Part shown: in pieces, positions 27,317-35,771 of the stretch
How positions within the stretch are numbered: the stretch's first letter is position 1
Layout: each line of letters opens with the position of its first letter
Assembly (NCBI GenBank): GCA_902497035.1
Contig: CABVDL010000014.1
Span: 1 to 39,244 of the forward strand
Direction of reading: 5' to 3'
Source of the DNA: an uncultured Prevotella sp.
GTDB lineage: Bacteria > Bacteroidota > Bacteroidia > Bacteroidales > Bacteroidaceae
DNA: 39,244 nucleotides
Notes under the pieces: model-generated
Database searches by the model: none
Told to the model about the DNA's origin: nothing
The model's input: the letters and a program-made list of their open reading frames with translations, nothing else
Made by a program: the position numbers and the translations under genes

Positions 27317-27946
27317 ATGAGGAAATTAAGAATACTTTTCATACTTCTGCTCAGCGGCTGCCTGCTCAGCGGCTCCGCCAAGACCATGAGGGAGCTGTGG
27401 GTGAGTATGCCCGATAGCCTTATTTCCTATCTCAACGCTGACCAGCGCCAGGCAATGCTCAACTTTATGGGCATGGGACTGAAGGGTGACGCTTCCAACA
27501 GTTTTGGAGGACAGTGTGTGGTGGATAGCCTTACTGATGACTATCTGCATGTTGTGCTCAGCGAGCGGTCTGAGCTCGCCGTAAAGCGCCTTCCTGCCTT
27601 ACAGGGCGATTCTGTTGTATGTCTGATTCGTACGTGGTCGGCACCCGAAAAGGAAAGCAGTGCCTTTATCTACACTCAGGACTGGCAGTTGGCAGGCCCG
27701 GCCGTGGACGCCTCGGCTGACCTCCGTCGCCGACTTTTCGTCTGTCCTGACACTATGCCAAAACCTGACTTCGAGCGGCTCTTGTCCCAAATAGACTTCT
27801 CTATGGTCAGCCTCAGGATGGATGCCGGCACGTCAAACCTCTTGGCGGCTCTTTCTGTTCCTTCAGTTGAGAAATCAATAAAAGAGGATTTGCGGCCAAT
27901 GACAAGGTTAATAACACTTAAATGGAATGGTATTACCTTTAAATAA
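27317..27946 (+). CDS. DUF3256-family exported protein
   Basis: A 209-aa protein from ATG 27317. It has a signal sequence (MRKLRILFILLLSGCLLSGS); the Cys could be a lipobox (LLSGC) although cleavage after SGSAK is equally possible. The remainder resembles the Bacteroidales DUF3256 family: TMRELWVSMPDSLISYLN near the N-terminus, VVDSLTDDYLHVVLSE, and DSVVCLIRTWSAPEKESSAF. The function of the family is unknown to me. It lies alone between its promoter and the leader of the FimB/Mfa2-like gene. The family call is from memory of its sequence pattern. Confidence 0.75.
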   Translation: MRKLRILFILLLSGCLLSGSAKTMRELWVSMPDSLISYLNADQRQAMLNFMGMGLKGDASNSFGGQCVVDSLTDDYLHVVLSERSELAVKRLPALQGDSVVCLIRTWSAPEKESSAFIYTQDWQLAGPAVDASADLRRRLFVCPDTMPKPDFERLLSQIDFSMVSLRMDAGTSNLLAALSVPSVEKSIKEDLRPMTRLITLKWNGITFK

Positions 27947-28001
27947 AGTAAAAAACAATGCATTTTTATGCCAATTATTCCCAAGATGAGGAATAATTAA
28001 T

Positions 28002-28009
28002 TAACTTTG
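28002..28009 (+). promoter_or_regulatory. -7 element before the FimB/Mfa2-like gene leader
   Basis: TAACTTTG followed by C, an exact TAnnTTTG. Predicted transcript start is near 28014. No good -33 element 20 nt upstream. Confidence 0.6.
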
Positions 28010-28054
28010 CACTGTGTTTTTCATGGTATTAGATTATTAAGGTTAAGTAAGAAG

Positions 28055-28084
28055 ATTGGCTGTCGTGATGATAGCCAATTTTTT
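28055..28084 (+). terminator. intrinsic terminator/attenuator in the leader of the FimB/Mfa2-like gene
   Basis: ATTGGCTGTC (28055-28064), loop GTGAT, GATAGCCAAT (28070-28079): a 10-bp stem with one G-T pair, followed by TTTTTG then TTTT. It is a textbook intrinsic terminator located about 45 nt after the predicted start at 28014 and 19 nt before ATG 28104, so it would limit read-through into the gene. Confidence 0.8.
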
Positions 28085-28103
28085 GTTTTAAGAAAGTGCA
28101 TGT

Positions 28104-28967
28104 ATGAGATATACTTCTTTCATAATGTTTATGTGTCTCTTCCTTGCGTCCTGCCAGAAGGTGGCGATAGAGGAAGGCAAGGAACCCGCGGCCGACGGAC
28201 AGGCCGTGGTCACTTTCAACATAGACAAGCTTGAGAGCTTTGAGGCTGCGCATTCCGCCGATATTGCGTCTTTCTGTAACCGCATCAACGTCGTCGCCTA
28301 CAAGAATGGATCACGTGTCAAGCAAATTAATCAGTCAGCCGGTGATGATGACTTTGGCAATATCACGATGGCTCTCGATACGGGCAACTACAGTATGGTG
28401 ATTCTTGCCCACAGCTTTCATTCCAACCCTGCATTGACCAATCCCCAGAAGATTACTTTTGGACACGACCTTGGCGACACGTTCCTCTGGACAGGTGAGT
28501 GCCGCTTTACCAGTGACAAGGTGGTGCCTGTCAGCATGCAGCGGGTCGTTGGCCTGTTTCGGCTGGTCACCACTGACAGTATCCCATCCAATGTGGCATC
28601 GGTGAGATTCTATTATACAGGCGGCAGTTCGTCGCTTGATGCGACGACACGGTTGGGGTGCGTTGCCTCCAGGCAGACTTCCACTTTCACGGTAACAGAG
28701 GACATGAAGTCGCGGACAGCAACATTCGACGCTTACAGTTTCCCTAAAAGTGAGGATGGCAGTCTGCTGAATATCAGTGTAACGGCGCATGATAAGAACA
28801 ACGATGTCATAGCCACTAAGCAGTTTACCAATATTCCTGTCAGGCGCAATCAAATCAGCTTGTACCGCGGCAAGCTGTTTTCGGGAGGCGACGTAGTGGG
28901 GGAGGGCAATGTCAATATTCACCTCACAACCGACGACGAATGGACGACTGTGGAATATGATTTCTAA
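28104..28967 (+). CDS. FimB/Mfa2-family fimbrial-type lipoprotein
   Basis: A 287-aa outer-membrane lipoprotein. The signal peptide ends in the lipobox LASC (Cys 17). The body shows the two beta-rich domains of the FimB/Mfa2 group: VVTFNIDKLESF, INVVAYKNGSRVKQINQS, then VPVSMQRVVGLFRLVTTDSIPSNVASVRFYYTG, and a C-terminal domain with ISVTAHDKNN and NIPVRRNQISLYRGKLF. In Porphyromonas, Mfa2 anchors and caps minor fimbriae. No major fimbrillin or other fimbrial gene is present here, so it may be an orphan adhesin component. ATG 28104 is preceded by AAGAAAG. The leader contains an intrinsic terminator (28055-28084). Confidence 0.82.
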   Translation: MRYTSFIMFMCLFLASCQKVAIEEGKEPAADGQAVVTFNIDKLESFEAAHSADIASFCNRINVVAYKNGSRVKQINQSAGDDDFGNITMALDTGNYSMVILAHSFHSNPALTNPQKITFGHDLGDTFLWTGECRFTSDKVVPVSMQRVVGLFRLVTTDSIPSNVASVRFYYTGGSSSLDATTRLGCVASRQTSTFTVTEDMKSRTATFDAYSFPKSEDGSLLNISVTAHDKNNDVIATKQFTNIPVRRNQISLYRGKLFSGGDVVGEGNVNIHLTTDDEWTTVEYDF

Positions 28968-28985
28968 TTGTTTTTGATAGATTTG

Positions 28986-29017
28986 CTTGGCGTTTGCCGG
29001 AAATAATGTTATCTTTG
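28986..29017 (+). promoter_or_regulatory. promoter of the ftsY-rimO-HU operon
   Basis: CTTG at 28986-28989, 20 nt, TATCTTTG at 29010-29017, matching the Bacteroidota consensus. The leader is about 20 nt. Confidence 0.8.
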
Positions 29018-29038
29018 CACCAGACTTAATTAAATTTT

Positions 29039-29986
29039 ATGGGATTTTTCGGACTGTTTGGCAAAAAGAATAAAGAGACTTACGACCACGGCTTGGAGAA
29101 AACAAAGCAAAGTGTCTTCGCAAAACTCACAAGAGCTGTAGCGGGTAAGTCAAAGGTTGACGACGATGTGCTGGATAACCTTGAGGAGGTACTCATCACG
29201 TCGGATGTGGGTGTCGATACCACGCTAAAGATTATCCACCGCATTGAGGACCGTGTGGCGCGCGACAAATATGTCTCAACAGCAGAGCTCAATGCCATCC
29301 TTAAGGAAGAGATTGCGGCGCTGTTAACAGAGAACAACACCGACGACACATCCAACTGGGATCTTCCGGCCGACCACAAGCCCTATGTTATACTTGTAGT
29401 TGGTGTCAATGGCGTCGGCAAGACTACGACTATCGGCAAGTTGGCCTATCAGTTCAAGCAAGCCGGCAAGAAAGTTTATTTAGGTGCTGCCGATACTTTC
29501 CGGGCTGCCGCCGTTGAGCAAATTCAAATATGGGGCGACCGCGTGGGCGTTCCGGTCATTAAGCAGCAGATGGGCGCCGACCCTGCAAGTGTGGCTTTCG
29601 ACACCTTGCAAAGTGCTGTTGCCAACAAGGCTGACGTGGTGCTGATAGATACTGCGGGACGGCTTCACAACAAGGTCGGGCTGATGAACGAGCTGAAAAA
29701 AATCAAGGACGTGATGAAGAAAGTAGTTCCGACGGCTCCTGATGAGGTGCTGTTGGTACTCGACGGCAGTACCGGGCAGAATGCCTTTGAGCAGGCCAAG
29801 CAGTTCTCGGCAGTGACGAACATCACGTCGCTGGCTATCACAAAGCTCGATGGTACGGCTAAAGGTGGAGTGGTAATCGGTATTTCCGACCAGCTGAAAG
29901 TACCCGTGAAATACATTGGCCTCGGCGAGAAAATGGAAGACCTCCAACTGTTTAACAAAAAAGAGTTCGTAGACTCGCTATTCTAA
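29039..29986 (+). CDS. ftsY: signal recognition particle receptor FtsY
   Basis: A 315-aa SRP-type GTPase that docks ribosome-SRP complexes at the inner membrane. The N-terminal amphipathic start (MGFFGLFGKKNK) and the four-helix N domain precede the G domain. G1 GVNGVGKTTTIGK lies at about 122-134; DTFRAAAVEQIQIW, DTAGRLHNK and TKLDGTAKGG follow, and it closes with IGLGEKMEDLQLFN. It lacks the acidic A domain of E. coli FtsY, which is normal in this group. ATG 29039 has its own consensus promoter. rimO follows after 19 bp, so the operon continues. Confidence 0.96.
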   Translation: MGFFGLFGKKNKETYDHGLEKTKQSVFAKLTRAVAGKSKVDDDVLDNLEEVLITSDVGVDTTLKIIHRIEDRVARDKYVSTAELNAILKEEIAALLTENNTDDTSNWDLPADHKPYVILVVGVNGVGKTTTIGKLAYQFKQAGKKVYLGAADTFRAAAVEQIQIWGDRVGVPVIKQQMGADPASVAFDTLQSAVANKADVVLIDTAGRLHNKVGLMNELKKIKDVMKKVVPTAPDEVLLVLDGSTGQNAFEQAKQFSAVTNITSLAITKLDGTAKGGVVIGISDQLKVPVKYIGLGEKMEDLQLFNKKEFVDSLF

Positions 29987-30005
29987 TCACCATTGAAAGT
30001 ATTTA

Positions 30006-31340
30006 ATGAATAAGAATCAAATAGACTTCATCACTATGGGCTGCTCAAAGAACCTTGTTGACTCTGAGCGGCTCATGCGGAAGTTTGCCGACAAGGGCTA
30101 TCATTGCGTACACGATGCCAAGCGCATCGAGGGCGAGATAGTGGTGGTGAATACCTGCGGCTTCATTGAAAGCGCCAAGGAAGAGAGCATCAACACCATT
30201 CTCGAACTCGCCGATGCCAAGAATAAAGGTAAAATTCAAAGACTCTTTGTAATGGGCTGTCTGTCACAGCGCTACCAGCATGAGCTTGAGGAGAGCATTC
30301 CTGAGGTGGACAAGTATTACGGCAAGTTCAACTACGGGCAGCTACTTGACGACTTGGGGCCTGCCCGTAAGCTGGAAGAGAGTGCGAGGAAGTTTACTGC
30401 CCGTCGCACTGAAGCCAACAGCCGTCGGTTGCTTACTACGCCGTCACACTATGCTTTCGTGAAGATTGCTGAGGGATGTGACCGCCATTGCGCCTACTGT
30501 GCCATACCGCTCATTACTGGAAAGCACGTGAGCCGGCCCATGGAGGATATTCTGAAAGAAGTGGAAGAGCTCGTTGCCGAGGGAGTGAAAGAAATTCAGG
30601 TCATTGAGCAGGAACTCACCTACTACGGCATCGACTTGTACGGTAAGCCAAAGATTGCGGAGCTCATTGACCGAATGGCCGACATAAAGGGCGTGAGATG
30701 GATAAGGCTTCACTATGCTTATCCCAATCAGTTTCCCCTGGAGCTGCTCGATGTCATTCGTGAAAGGGACAATGTGTGCAAATACCTGGACATTGCCTTG
30801 CAGCATATTTCCGACCACATGCTGACGCGCATGCACCGACATGTAACCAAAGAAGAGACGCTGAGTCTTCTCAAAACCATCCGCGAGCGCGTTCCAGGCA
30901 TCACGTTGCGTACAACGCTGATGGTTGGTTTCCCCGGCGAGACGGAGGACGACTTCAATGAGCTGCTCGATTTTGTAAAGGAGCAACAATTTGAGCGGAT
31001 GGGGGCTTTTGCCTATTCAGAGGAAGAGGGAACTTACTCGGCAACGCATTATGAAGACGATGTTCCCGCGGAGGTAAAGCAGCGGCGGCTCGACAAGCTC
31101 ATGGCGGTGCAGGAGAGCATCAGTAACGACATAGAGGCTGCAAAGGTCGGCAAGACACTGAAGGTAATCATCGACAGAAAAGAAGGCGAATACTATGTAG
31201 GCCGCACAGAATATTGCTCACCCGACGTCGATCCGGAGGTGCTTATTCCTGCCAGGGACAAGCGGCTGCGCAATGGGCAATTCTATAACGTGCTGATAAC
31301 AGATAATGATGAGTTTGACCTTTACGGGAAAGTAGTATGA
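30006..31340 (+). CDS. rimO: ribosomal protein S12 methylthiotransferase RimO
   Basis: A 444-aa radical-SAM enzyme that adds a methylthio group to an Asp of ribosomal protein S12. The N-terminal UPF0004 domain holds Cys13 (MGCSKNLVDSE), Cys51 (NTCGF) and Cys85 (MGCLSQRY), which bind one 4Fe-4S cluster. The radical-SAM triad is C158-x3-C162-x2-C165 (EGCDRHCAYCAIP). A TRAM domain closes the protein. Opening with ITMGCSKN distinguishes RimO from MiaB. The stop overlaps the next ATG by 4 bp (ATGA), so HU is translationally coupled to it. Confidence 0.96.
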   Translation: MNKNQIDFITMGCSKNLVDSERLMRKFADKGYHCVHDAKRIEGEIVVVNTCGFIESAKEESINTILELADAKNKGKIQRLFVMGCLSQRYQHELEESIPEVDKYYGKFNYGQLLDDLGPARKLEESARKFTARRTEANSRRLLTTPSHYAFVKIAEGCDRHCAYCAIPLITGKHVSRPMEDILKEVEELVAEGVKEIQVIEQELTYYGIDLYGKPKIAELIDRMADIKGVRWIRLHYAYPNQFPLELLDVIRERDNVCKYLDIALQHISDHMLTRMHRHVTKEETLSLLKTIRERVPGITLRTTLMVGFPGETEDDFNELLDFVKEQQFERMGAFAYSEEEGTYSATHYEDDVPAEVKQRRLDKLMAVQESISNDIEAAKVGKTLKVIIDRKEGEYYVGRTEYCSPDVDPEVLIPARDKRLRNGQFYNVLITDNDEFDLYGKVV

Positions 31341-31615
31341 ACAATAAGGAATATATTGCTGAACTTGCGGAGGCTGCGGGTTATACCCAGACCGACACTC
31401 AGCAAATGGTCCGTACCATCGTCGATGCGATGACAGGCAGCTTTGAGGAGGGCGATGTCGTTCAGGTGGCAGGATTTGGCTCTTTCGAGATTAAGAAAAG
31501 ACTCGAGCGTATCGTCGTCAATCCTGGAACCAGGCAGCGGATGCTTGTTCCTCCTAAACTTGTTCTCTCGTTCAAACCTGTCAGTGCTATCAAGGAAGAC
31601 TTGAAGAACGGATAG
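31337..31615 (+). CDS. HU/IHF-family DNA-binding protein
   Basis: A 92-aa histone-like protein. The helical dimerisation part (MNNKEYIAELAEAAGYTQTDTQQMVRTIVDAM) is followed by the DNA-bending beta arm (VQVAGFGSFEIKKRLERIVVNPGTRQRMLVPPKLVLSFKP). It fits the ~90-aa HU size. It overlaps rimO by 4 bp and is followed 40 bp later by a second, much larger HU gene, with which it may form heterodimers. Confidence 0.92.
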   Translation: MNNKEYIAELAEAAGYTQTDTQQMVRTIVDAMTGSFEEGDVVQVAGFGSFEIKKRLERIVVNPGTRQRMLVPPKLVLSFKPVSAIKEDLKNG

Positions 31616-31655
31616 CTTTTTCGGGAGGTGAATAACATACAATCACAGAAACAGC

Positions 31656-33161
31656 ATGAGCAAGATAACGAACAGCGATTTGGCTAAAGTGCTGATGGAA
31701 AAGCACGGCTTGACCAAAGCCGATGCTGAACGCTTCGTTGTACAGATGTTTGACATACTCAACAGCGGACTGCGTCAGGACAAATTGGTCAAGATAAAGG
31801 GGCTGGGTACATTCAAGGTCATCAGTGTGTCGTCGCGCAAGAGCGTGGACGTCAATACAGGCAAGCCCATCATCATCGAGGGGAGGGATAAGATTACCTT
31901 TACCCCCGACAACACCTTGCGCGATAAGGTCAATGCTCCGTTTTCACAATTTGAAACCGTCGTCATCAACGATGGGGTGGACTTTTCTGACATTGACCGA
32001 CGTTTCCAGGATGGAGAAGATATGGCTGAGACGGTGACCGACAAGCGGGAAACTTCAAAAAACGTGCCTCAGGAGATGAATGCTGACAAACAGCTGTCTG
32101 CTGAAGAAGAACAGCTGCGGAGTGAGGTGGAGCAACAGTCTGCAGCGAAAGAACAACATCAAGAAGAGCAACATCAAGAAGAGCAAGAGCATCAATCTGC
32201 GGATGAACCGGTGCTGCAATTATCCGAAGATGAGCCTGCACCACTATCAACCGAAGAAGAGTCTGCACCGCTATCAACCGAAGAAGAGTCTGCACCGCAA
32301 TCAGATGAAAAGAAACAAGTGGCTCTGTCAGCCCAAACAGAGTTGAAATCGACAGAGAAAATGGCGGAAGATGAACACGATGTTTCTGGCGTTGAACTGG
32401 AACCGAGTGCAGATGCCGTGCAAAAGCCTGCTTCTGTTGTCAATGTTGAGACTAAGCCTCAAACAAACTCACTTGATGAAACAGATGAGCTACAGCACCC
32501 CTCTCGCAGTCGTTATTATCTCTTGACTGTAGTTGTCGCGGCTGTGTTGATTTTGCTGTTGGGCGGTTCTGTCTTCTATTTCGTCAATGAATTGCAAATT
32601 CGTGACAACCGTATTTCACGGCTTGAGAAGATGGTGAGCAATGTACGTTCTGTCCCTGATGTAGGCAGAACATCAGTCGAGCTGAAAAATGTGGCAGCCA
32701 ATGAGGTAAAGTCCCCGGATAAGATTGCTGATACCAAACTACAGTCCCGCGCGACAGGCGCTAAGCAAGCTAAGGCGATGGTTTCGTCCTACGACAAGCC
32801 GGTTTCAACTAAACAACGTACGGCTGCGCCGCCCAGAGACGATGATAATAATCATCAACGGCCTGCCAAGGATAAGCCAACTGTCGAGGATAATGCTGCA
32901 AAAGCATCCACAAGTAGCAGTCTGCCCGTGGGTGACGATTATAATAAGGATATAAGAATCAGAACGGGCGCTTACGACATCGTGGGAATCGACAAGACGG
33001 TTACCGTCAGGCGTGGACAAAGCCTCTCGAGTATCAGCCGCACTTATTTGGGACCTGGTATGGAATGTTATGTGGAGGCTGTCAACAGTGGAAAGAAAAC
33101 TTTTAATGCCGGAGAAAAGATTAATATCCCTAAAGTGCAGTTGAAGAAAAGAAGAAAATAG
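31656..33161 (+). CDS. membrane-spanning HU-domain protein with C-terminal LysM
   Basis: A 501-aa protein. Residues 1-96 form a full HU domain (KGLGTFKVISVSSRKSVDVNTGK, IEGRDKITFTPD). Residues 120-285 are an acidic, Glu/Gln/Ser-rich linker with internal repeats, including two perfect APLSTEEES-type nonapeptides and QHQEE units. Residues 287-310 (YYLLTVVVAAVLILLLGGSVF...) are a single membrane span. Residues 311-435 are a charged, low-complexity region beginning with a coiled-coil-like stretch. Residues 443-493 are LysM-like (TVTVRRGQSLSSISRTYLG...FNAGEKINIPKV). The predicted topology puts HU in the cytoplasm and LysM in the periplasm. Similar HU/LysM proteins are found in Bacteroidales, but I know no established function. 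ATG 31656 lies 40 bp after the small HU gene, in the ftsY-rimO operon. Confidence 0.85.
   Translation: MSKITNSDLAKVLMEKHGLTKADAERFVVQMFDILNSGLRQDKLVKIKGLGTFKVISVSSRKSVDVNTGKPIIIEGRDKITFTPDNTLRDKVNAPFSQFETVVINDGVDFSDIDRRFQDGEDMAETVTDKRETSKNVPQEMNADKQLSAEEEQLRSEVEQQSAAKEQHQEEQHQEEQEHQSADEPVLQLSEDEPAPLSTEEESAPLSTEEESAPQSDEKKQVALSAQTELKSTEKMAEDEHDVSGVELEPSADAVQKPASVVNVETKPQTNSLDETDELQHPSRSRYYLLTVVVAAVLILLLGGSVFYFVNELQIRDNRISRLEKMVSNVRSVPDVGRTSVELKNVAANEVKSPDKIADTKLQSRATGAKQAKAMVSSYDKPVSTKQRTAAPPRDDDNNHQRPAKDKPTVEDNAAKASTSSSLPVGDDYNKDIRIRTGAYDIVGIDKTVTVRRGQSLSSISRTYLGPGMECYVEAVNSGKKTFNAGEKINIPKVQLKKRRK
32154..32291. repeat. in-frame tandem repeats in the HU/LysM linker
   Basis: A 15-bp unit (CAACATCAAGAAGAG, 32154-32168 and 32169-32183) encodes the QHQEE copies. 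A 27-bp unit (32238-32264 and 32265-32291) differing by one base encodes nine residues twice. Both units are multiples of three, so copy-number change would only alter linker length. Confidence 0.8.
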
Positions 33162-33219
33162 CGTTGCTTTTCTTCTTATGTATTTTTTCTAAGCCAGTAA
33201 TATATAGCTCATTATCTTT

Positions 33220-33252
33220 CCGTTCGTTGCTCAAAATCTGAGCAACGGACGG
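33220..33252. terminator. hairpin between convergent HU/LysM and TonB receptor genes
   Basis: CCGTTCGTTGCTCA pairs with TGAGCAACGGACGG across AAATC: a 14-bp stem with one G-T pair. It lies between convergent genes, and neither side has a clean T-tract, so it is a probable but non-canonical bidirectional terminator. Confidence 0.65.
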
Positions 33253-33335
33253 AGAAAAGAAATTCCTTTTGTCCTGTCCAATGGGACTTTAGCTGTTTAT
33301 GCTTGAGCTGATATTACACGGCGTTTACGGTTGAA

Positions 33336-35723
33336 TCAAAATTCAACCCTTATTCTGCCATTAATCATTCTTCCCGTCAGATAGTTGGGTACGGCATACA
33401 TTTGGTTTGTCACGTCGGTCACCCAGTAATAGGAATTGACATTGCTGATGCCGAAAAGGTTAAGGCAGTCAACACCGAGCCAGACGTTTTTGAAGATACT
33501 TTTTGAGTGTCGGTCGCTGTTATTGAACAAGCGATAGCTCATGCCGATATCGGCACGTTTATAGGCTGGGGCGCGAAAAGAGTTGAGCTCCAGCTCACGG
33601 TGAGGCGCCGAGAAAGGCAGTCCGTCGGCGAAAGCCAGCTTCAAGTTCATCAGCCAACGGTCGGTTCCCGGGAAGTAGTCTGTAAAGAAGAAGTTGATGG
33701 CATAGCGCTGGTCAGTGGGCATTGGTATGCTGCGGCCATTGAGTTTCATCTTCGTATCCATCAGGGAGAGGGTAATCCAAGAGTCTGTGCCCGGCACGAA
33801 CTCACCATAAAGCTTCATGTCGAGACCTGCGGAATGACCGTTGGCAAGGTTGTCACCGTAGTAGGTCACCTTTACGTTGTTCACGCTGTAAGGTATCAAA
33901 TTGCCCAGCTGTTTGTAATAGACTTCAGTGGTGAACTTAAACGGCCGGTTCTGTACTTTGAAGCGGTAGTCCATGCCGACGATGAACTGCAATGAGCGCT
34001 GGCTTTTAATGTGCTCGTTGAGCGTGGCATAGGTCATGCCATTCCTCGTTATTGTATCACGCAGCTCCTTAAAGAATGGAGCCTGATAATACAGCCCGGT
34101 CGCGAACCTGAAACTCAAGTTCTGGTTGAAAGCCGGAATAATACTCAGTGATACGCGGGGAGATAGGATAGACTCTTTGTTGAAGTTCCAGTGGGAAAAG
34201 CGGATGCCGTAGTTCAGTGTATAGAGGGTCAGCCTTTCCGCATCCTCATCGCTTGAGCGGAAGCGCCACGTGTCCTGCAGGTAAAATTCCGTGCGTTTGA
34301 CGTTGAGCGCATTGTTGGACCGAAGCGAATAAATCATGTTCAGGTCGCGCCCGGTATGCGGTACGTTATAACCGGCCGAGTCGCGCATCTCGTACTCGGC
34401 CGACTGCTCCTCAACATGCTCTATTTTATAGGTGAGTCCGGCCTCAACATAGTGCTGCCTGGTCTTGCGCCTGAACATGAGCTTGATGCTTTCAACATGC
34501 GCTTTCAAGTAGTTGCGCGCGTGCTGGAAATAGGTACCCACACCGAGGTTCTCTGATGTCTCTGTCTGCGTCAGCCAGTACTGTCCCTGGATGTCATATT
34601 TTTCCTGTTCGTTGGTGTTGAAGGCGGAGCCCAGCAGTGAGACAGACGTGGAGTCGCCCCAATGCCGGGTGATACCCAACGTGCCAGTGAACGTTCGGAA
34701 GAGGTCACGCTCCTGACCGTCGAAATAAACACGGAACGACTTGACATTTTCCAGCGTGCCAAAGCGTGTCTCGCGGTCCTTGGGCTTGAAACGGTAATGA
34801 TTGTCGGATATGTCTCCTAGGAAATCAATGCTCCAGCGTTTGTTTGGCGTAAACGTCAGATATGTTTGATAATCAAGAAATTTAGGTATGTACTCACCAT
34901 TTGTCTCCAGTGAACCCAATAGATACTGGTTGGTCTTGTAACGCAATCCGTTAGACCAGGCAAACTTCTTATTGGAAAAGCCTATAAATGCACTGCCGCC
35001 GAGCAATGAGGCCTCGGCATTGGCTTCAAATCGCTTTGGACGGCGATAGGTGATGTCAAGGGCTGACGACATCTTGTCTCCGTACTTTGCCTCGAAGCCA
35101 CCCGAGGAGAACTGAATGCGTTCAACCATGTCGGGATTGATGATGGACAGTCCTTCCTGCTGCCCGCTCCTGACGAGGAACGGACGGTAAATCTCCACAT
35201 TATTTATATATACGGAGTTTTCGTCGAAACTGCCGCCTCGCACATTGTACTGTGATGACAATTCAGAATGAGTGGAGACGCCGGCTTGGGCCTGGATAAG
35301 ACTCTCCACGGCGTTGCCCGTGGCCGATGGCATGCCTTTGAGCTGCTTTGTCGATAAATCCTGCATCTGCCCCGACTGTATCTTTTGTCCGGTAACCTGA
35401 ACCTCGTTAAGGCTCTTCGACGTGCCTGTTAGAACCACCTGCAGTATCTGCGGACCTTTTGGGCTACGAAGCACTCGTGTCTTTGTACGATACCCCAGCA
35501 TGGAAAAGCGGATGACAACTGAGTCGGCCGAGTGGAGCGTGAGATGGTACTCTCCCTTGAGGGTGGTGACAGTGGCTTTGCCCTGCGACAGACAACTCAC
35601 GCTGGCAAACTCAATCGGATTGTTCTCCTCGTCTATGACACGGCCCTTGAGCGTGAAGGTTTGTGCGGAGGACTGTATGGTGATGGCAATGAGCATTGCC
35701 AACAAAAGAATTCTGCTTTTCAT
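33336..35723 (-). CDS. TonB-dependent outer-membrane receptor (FecA-like)
   Basis: A 795-aa outer-membrane transporter. The signal peptide (1-20, ending SSAQ) is followed by a carboxypeptidase-regulatory-like beta domain (about 22-105: TLKGRVIDEENNPIEFASV, LKGEYHLTL). The plug comes next (about 115-225: LNEVQVTGQKI, AVESLIQAQAGVSTHSELSSQYNVRGGSFDENSVYINNVEIYR in segments), then a 22-strand-type barrel ending in RIRVEF with the C-terminal Phe used by BAM. There is no SusD partner gene beside it, so it is more likely a stand-alone FecA-like importer than a SusC glycan porter. The substrate is not readable; siderophore, metal or other small ligand is possible. It is transcribed divergently from glycerate kinase, with only 48 bp between starts. 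Confidence 0.9.
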   Translation of the reverse strand: MKSRILLLAMLIAITIQSSAQTFTLKGRVIDEENNPIEFASVSCLSQGKATVTTLKGEYHLTLHSADSVVIRFSMLGYRTKTRVLRSPKGPQILQVVLTGTSKSLNEVQVTGQKIQSGQMQDLSTKQLKGMPSATGNAVESLIQAQAGVSTHSELSSQYNVRGGSFDENSVYINNVEIYRPFLVRSGQQEGLSIINPDMVERIQFSSGGFEAKYGDKMSSALDITYRRPKRFEANAEASLLGGSAFIGFSNKKFAWSNGLRYKTNQYLLGSLETNGEYIPKFLDYQTYLTFTPNKRWSIDFLGDISDNHYRFKPKDRETRFGTLENVKSFRVYFDGQERDLFRTFTGTLGITRHWGDSTSVSLLGSAFNTNEQEKYDIQGQYWLTQTETSENLGVGTYFQHARNYLKAHVESIKLMFRRKTRQHYVEAGLTYKIEHVEEQSAEYEMRDSAGYNVPHTGRDLNMIYSLRSNNALNVKRTEFYLQDTWRFRSSDEDAERLTLYTLNYGIRFSHWNFNKESILSPRVSLSIIPAFNQNLSFRFATGLYYQAPFFKELRDTITRNGMTYATLNEHIKSQRSLQFIVGMDYRFKVQNRPFKFTTEVYYKQLGNLIPYSVNNVKVTYYGDNLANGHSAGLDMKLYGEFVPGTDSWITLSLMDTKMKLNGRSIPMPTDQRYAINFFFTDYFPGTDRWLMNLKLAFADGLPFSAPHRELELNSFRAPAYKRADIGMSYRLFNNSDRHSKSIFKNVWLGVDCLNLFGISNVNSYYWVTDVTNQMYAVPNYLTGRMINGRIRVEF

Positions 35724-35771
35724 ATAAGAAACAACGTTTTGGTGCCGTTATTATTGTAAATAGCAGACCAA

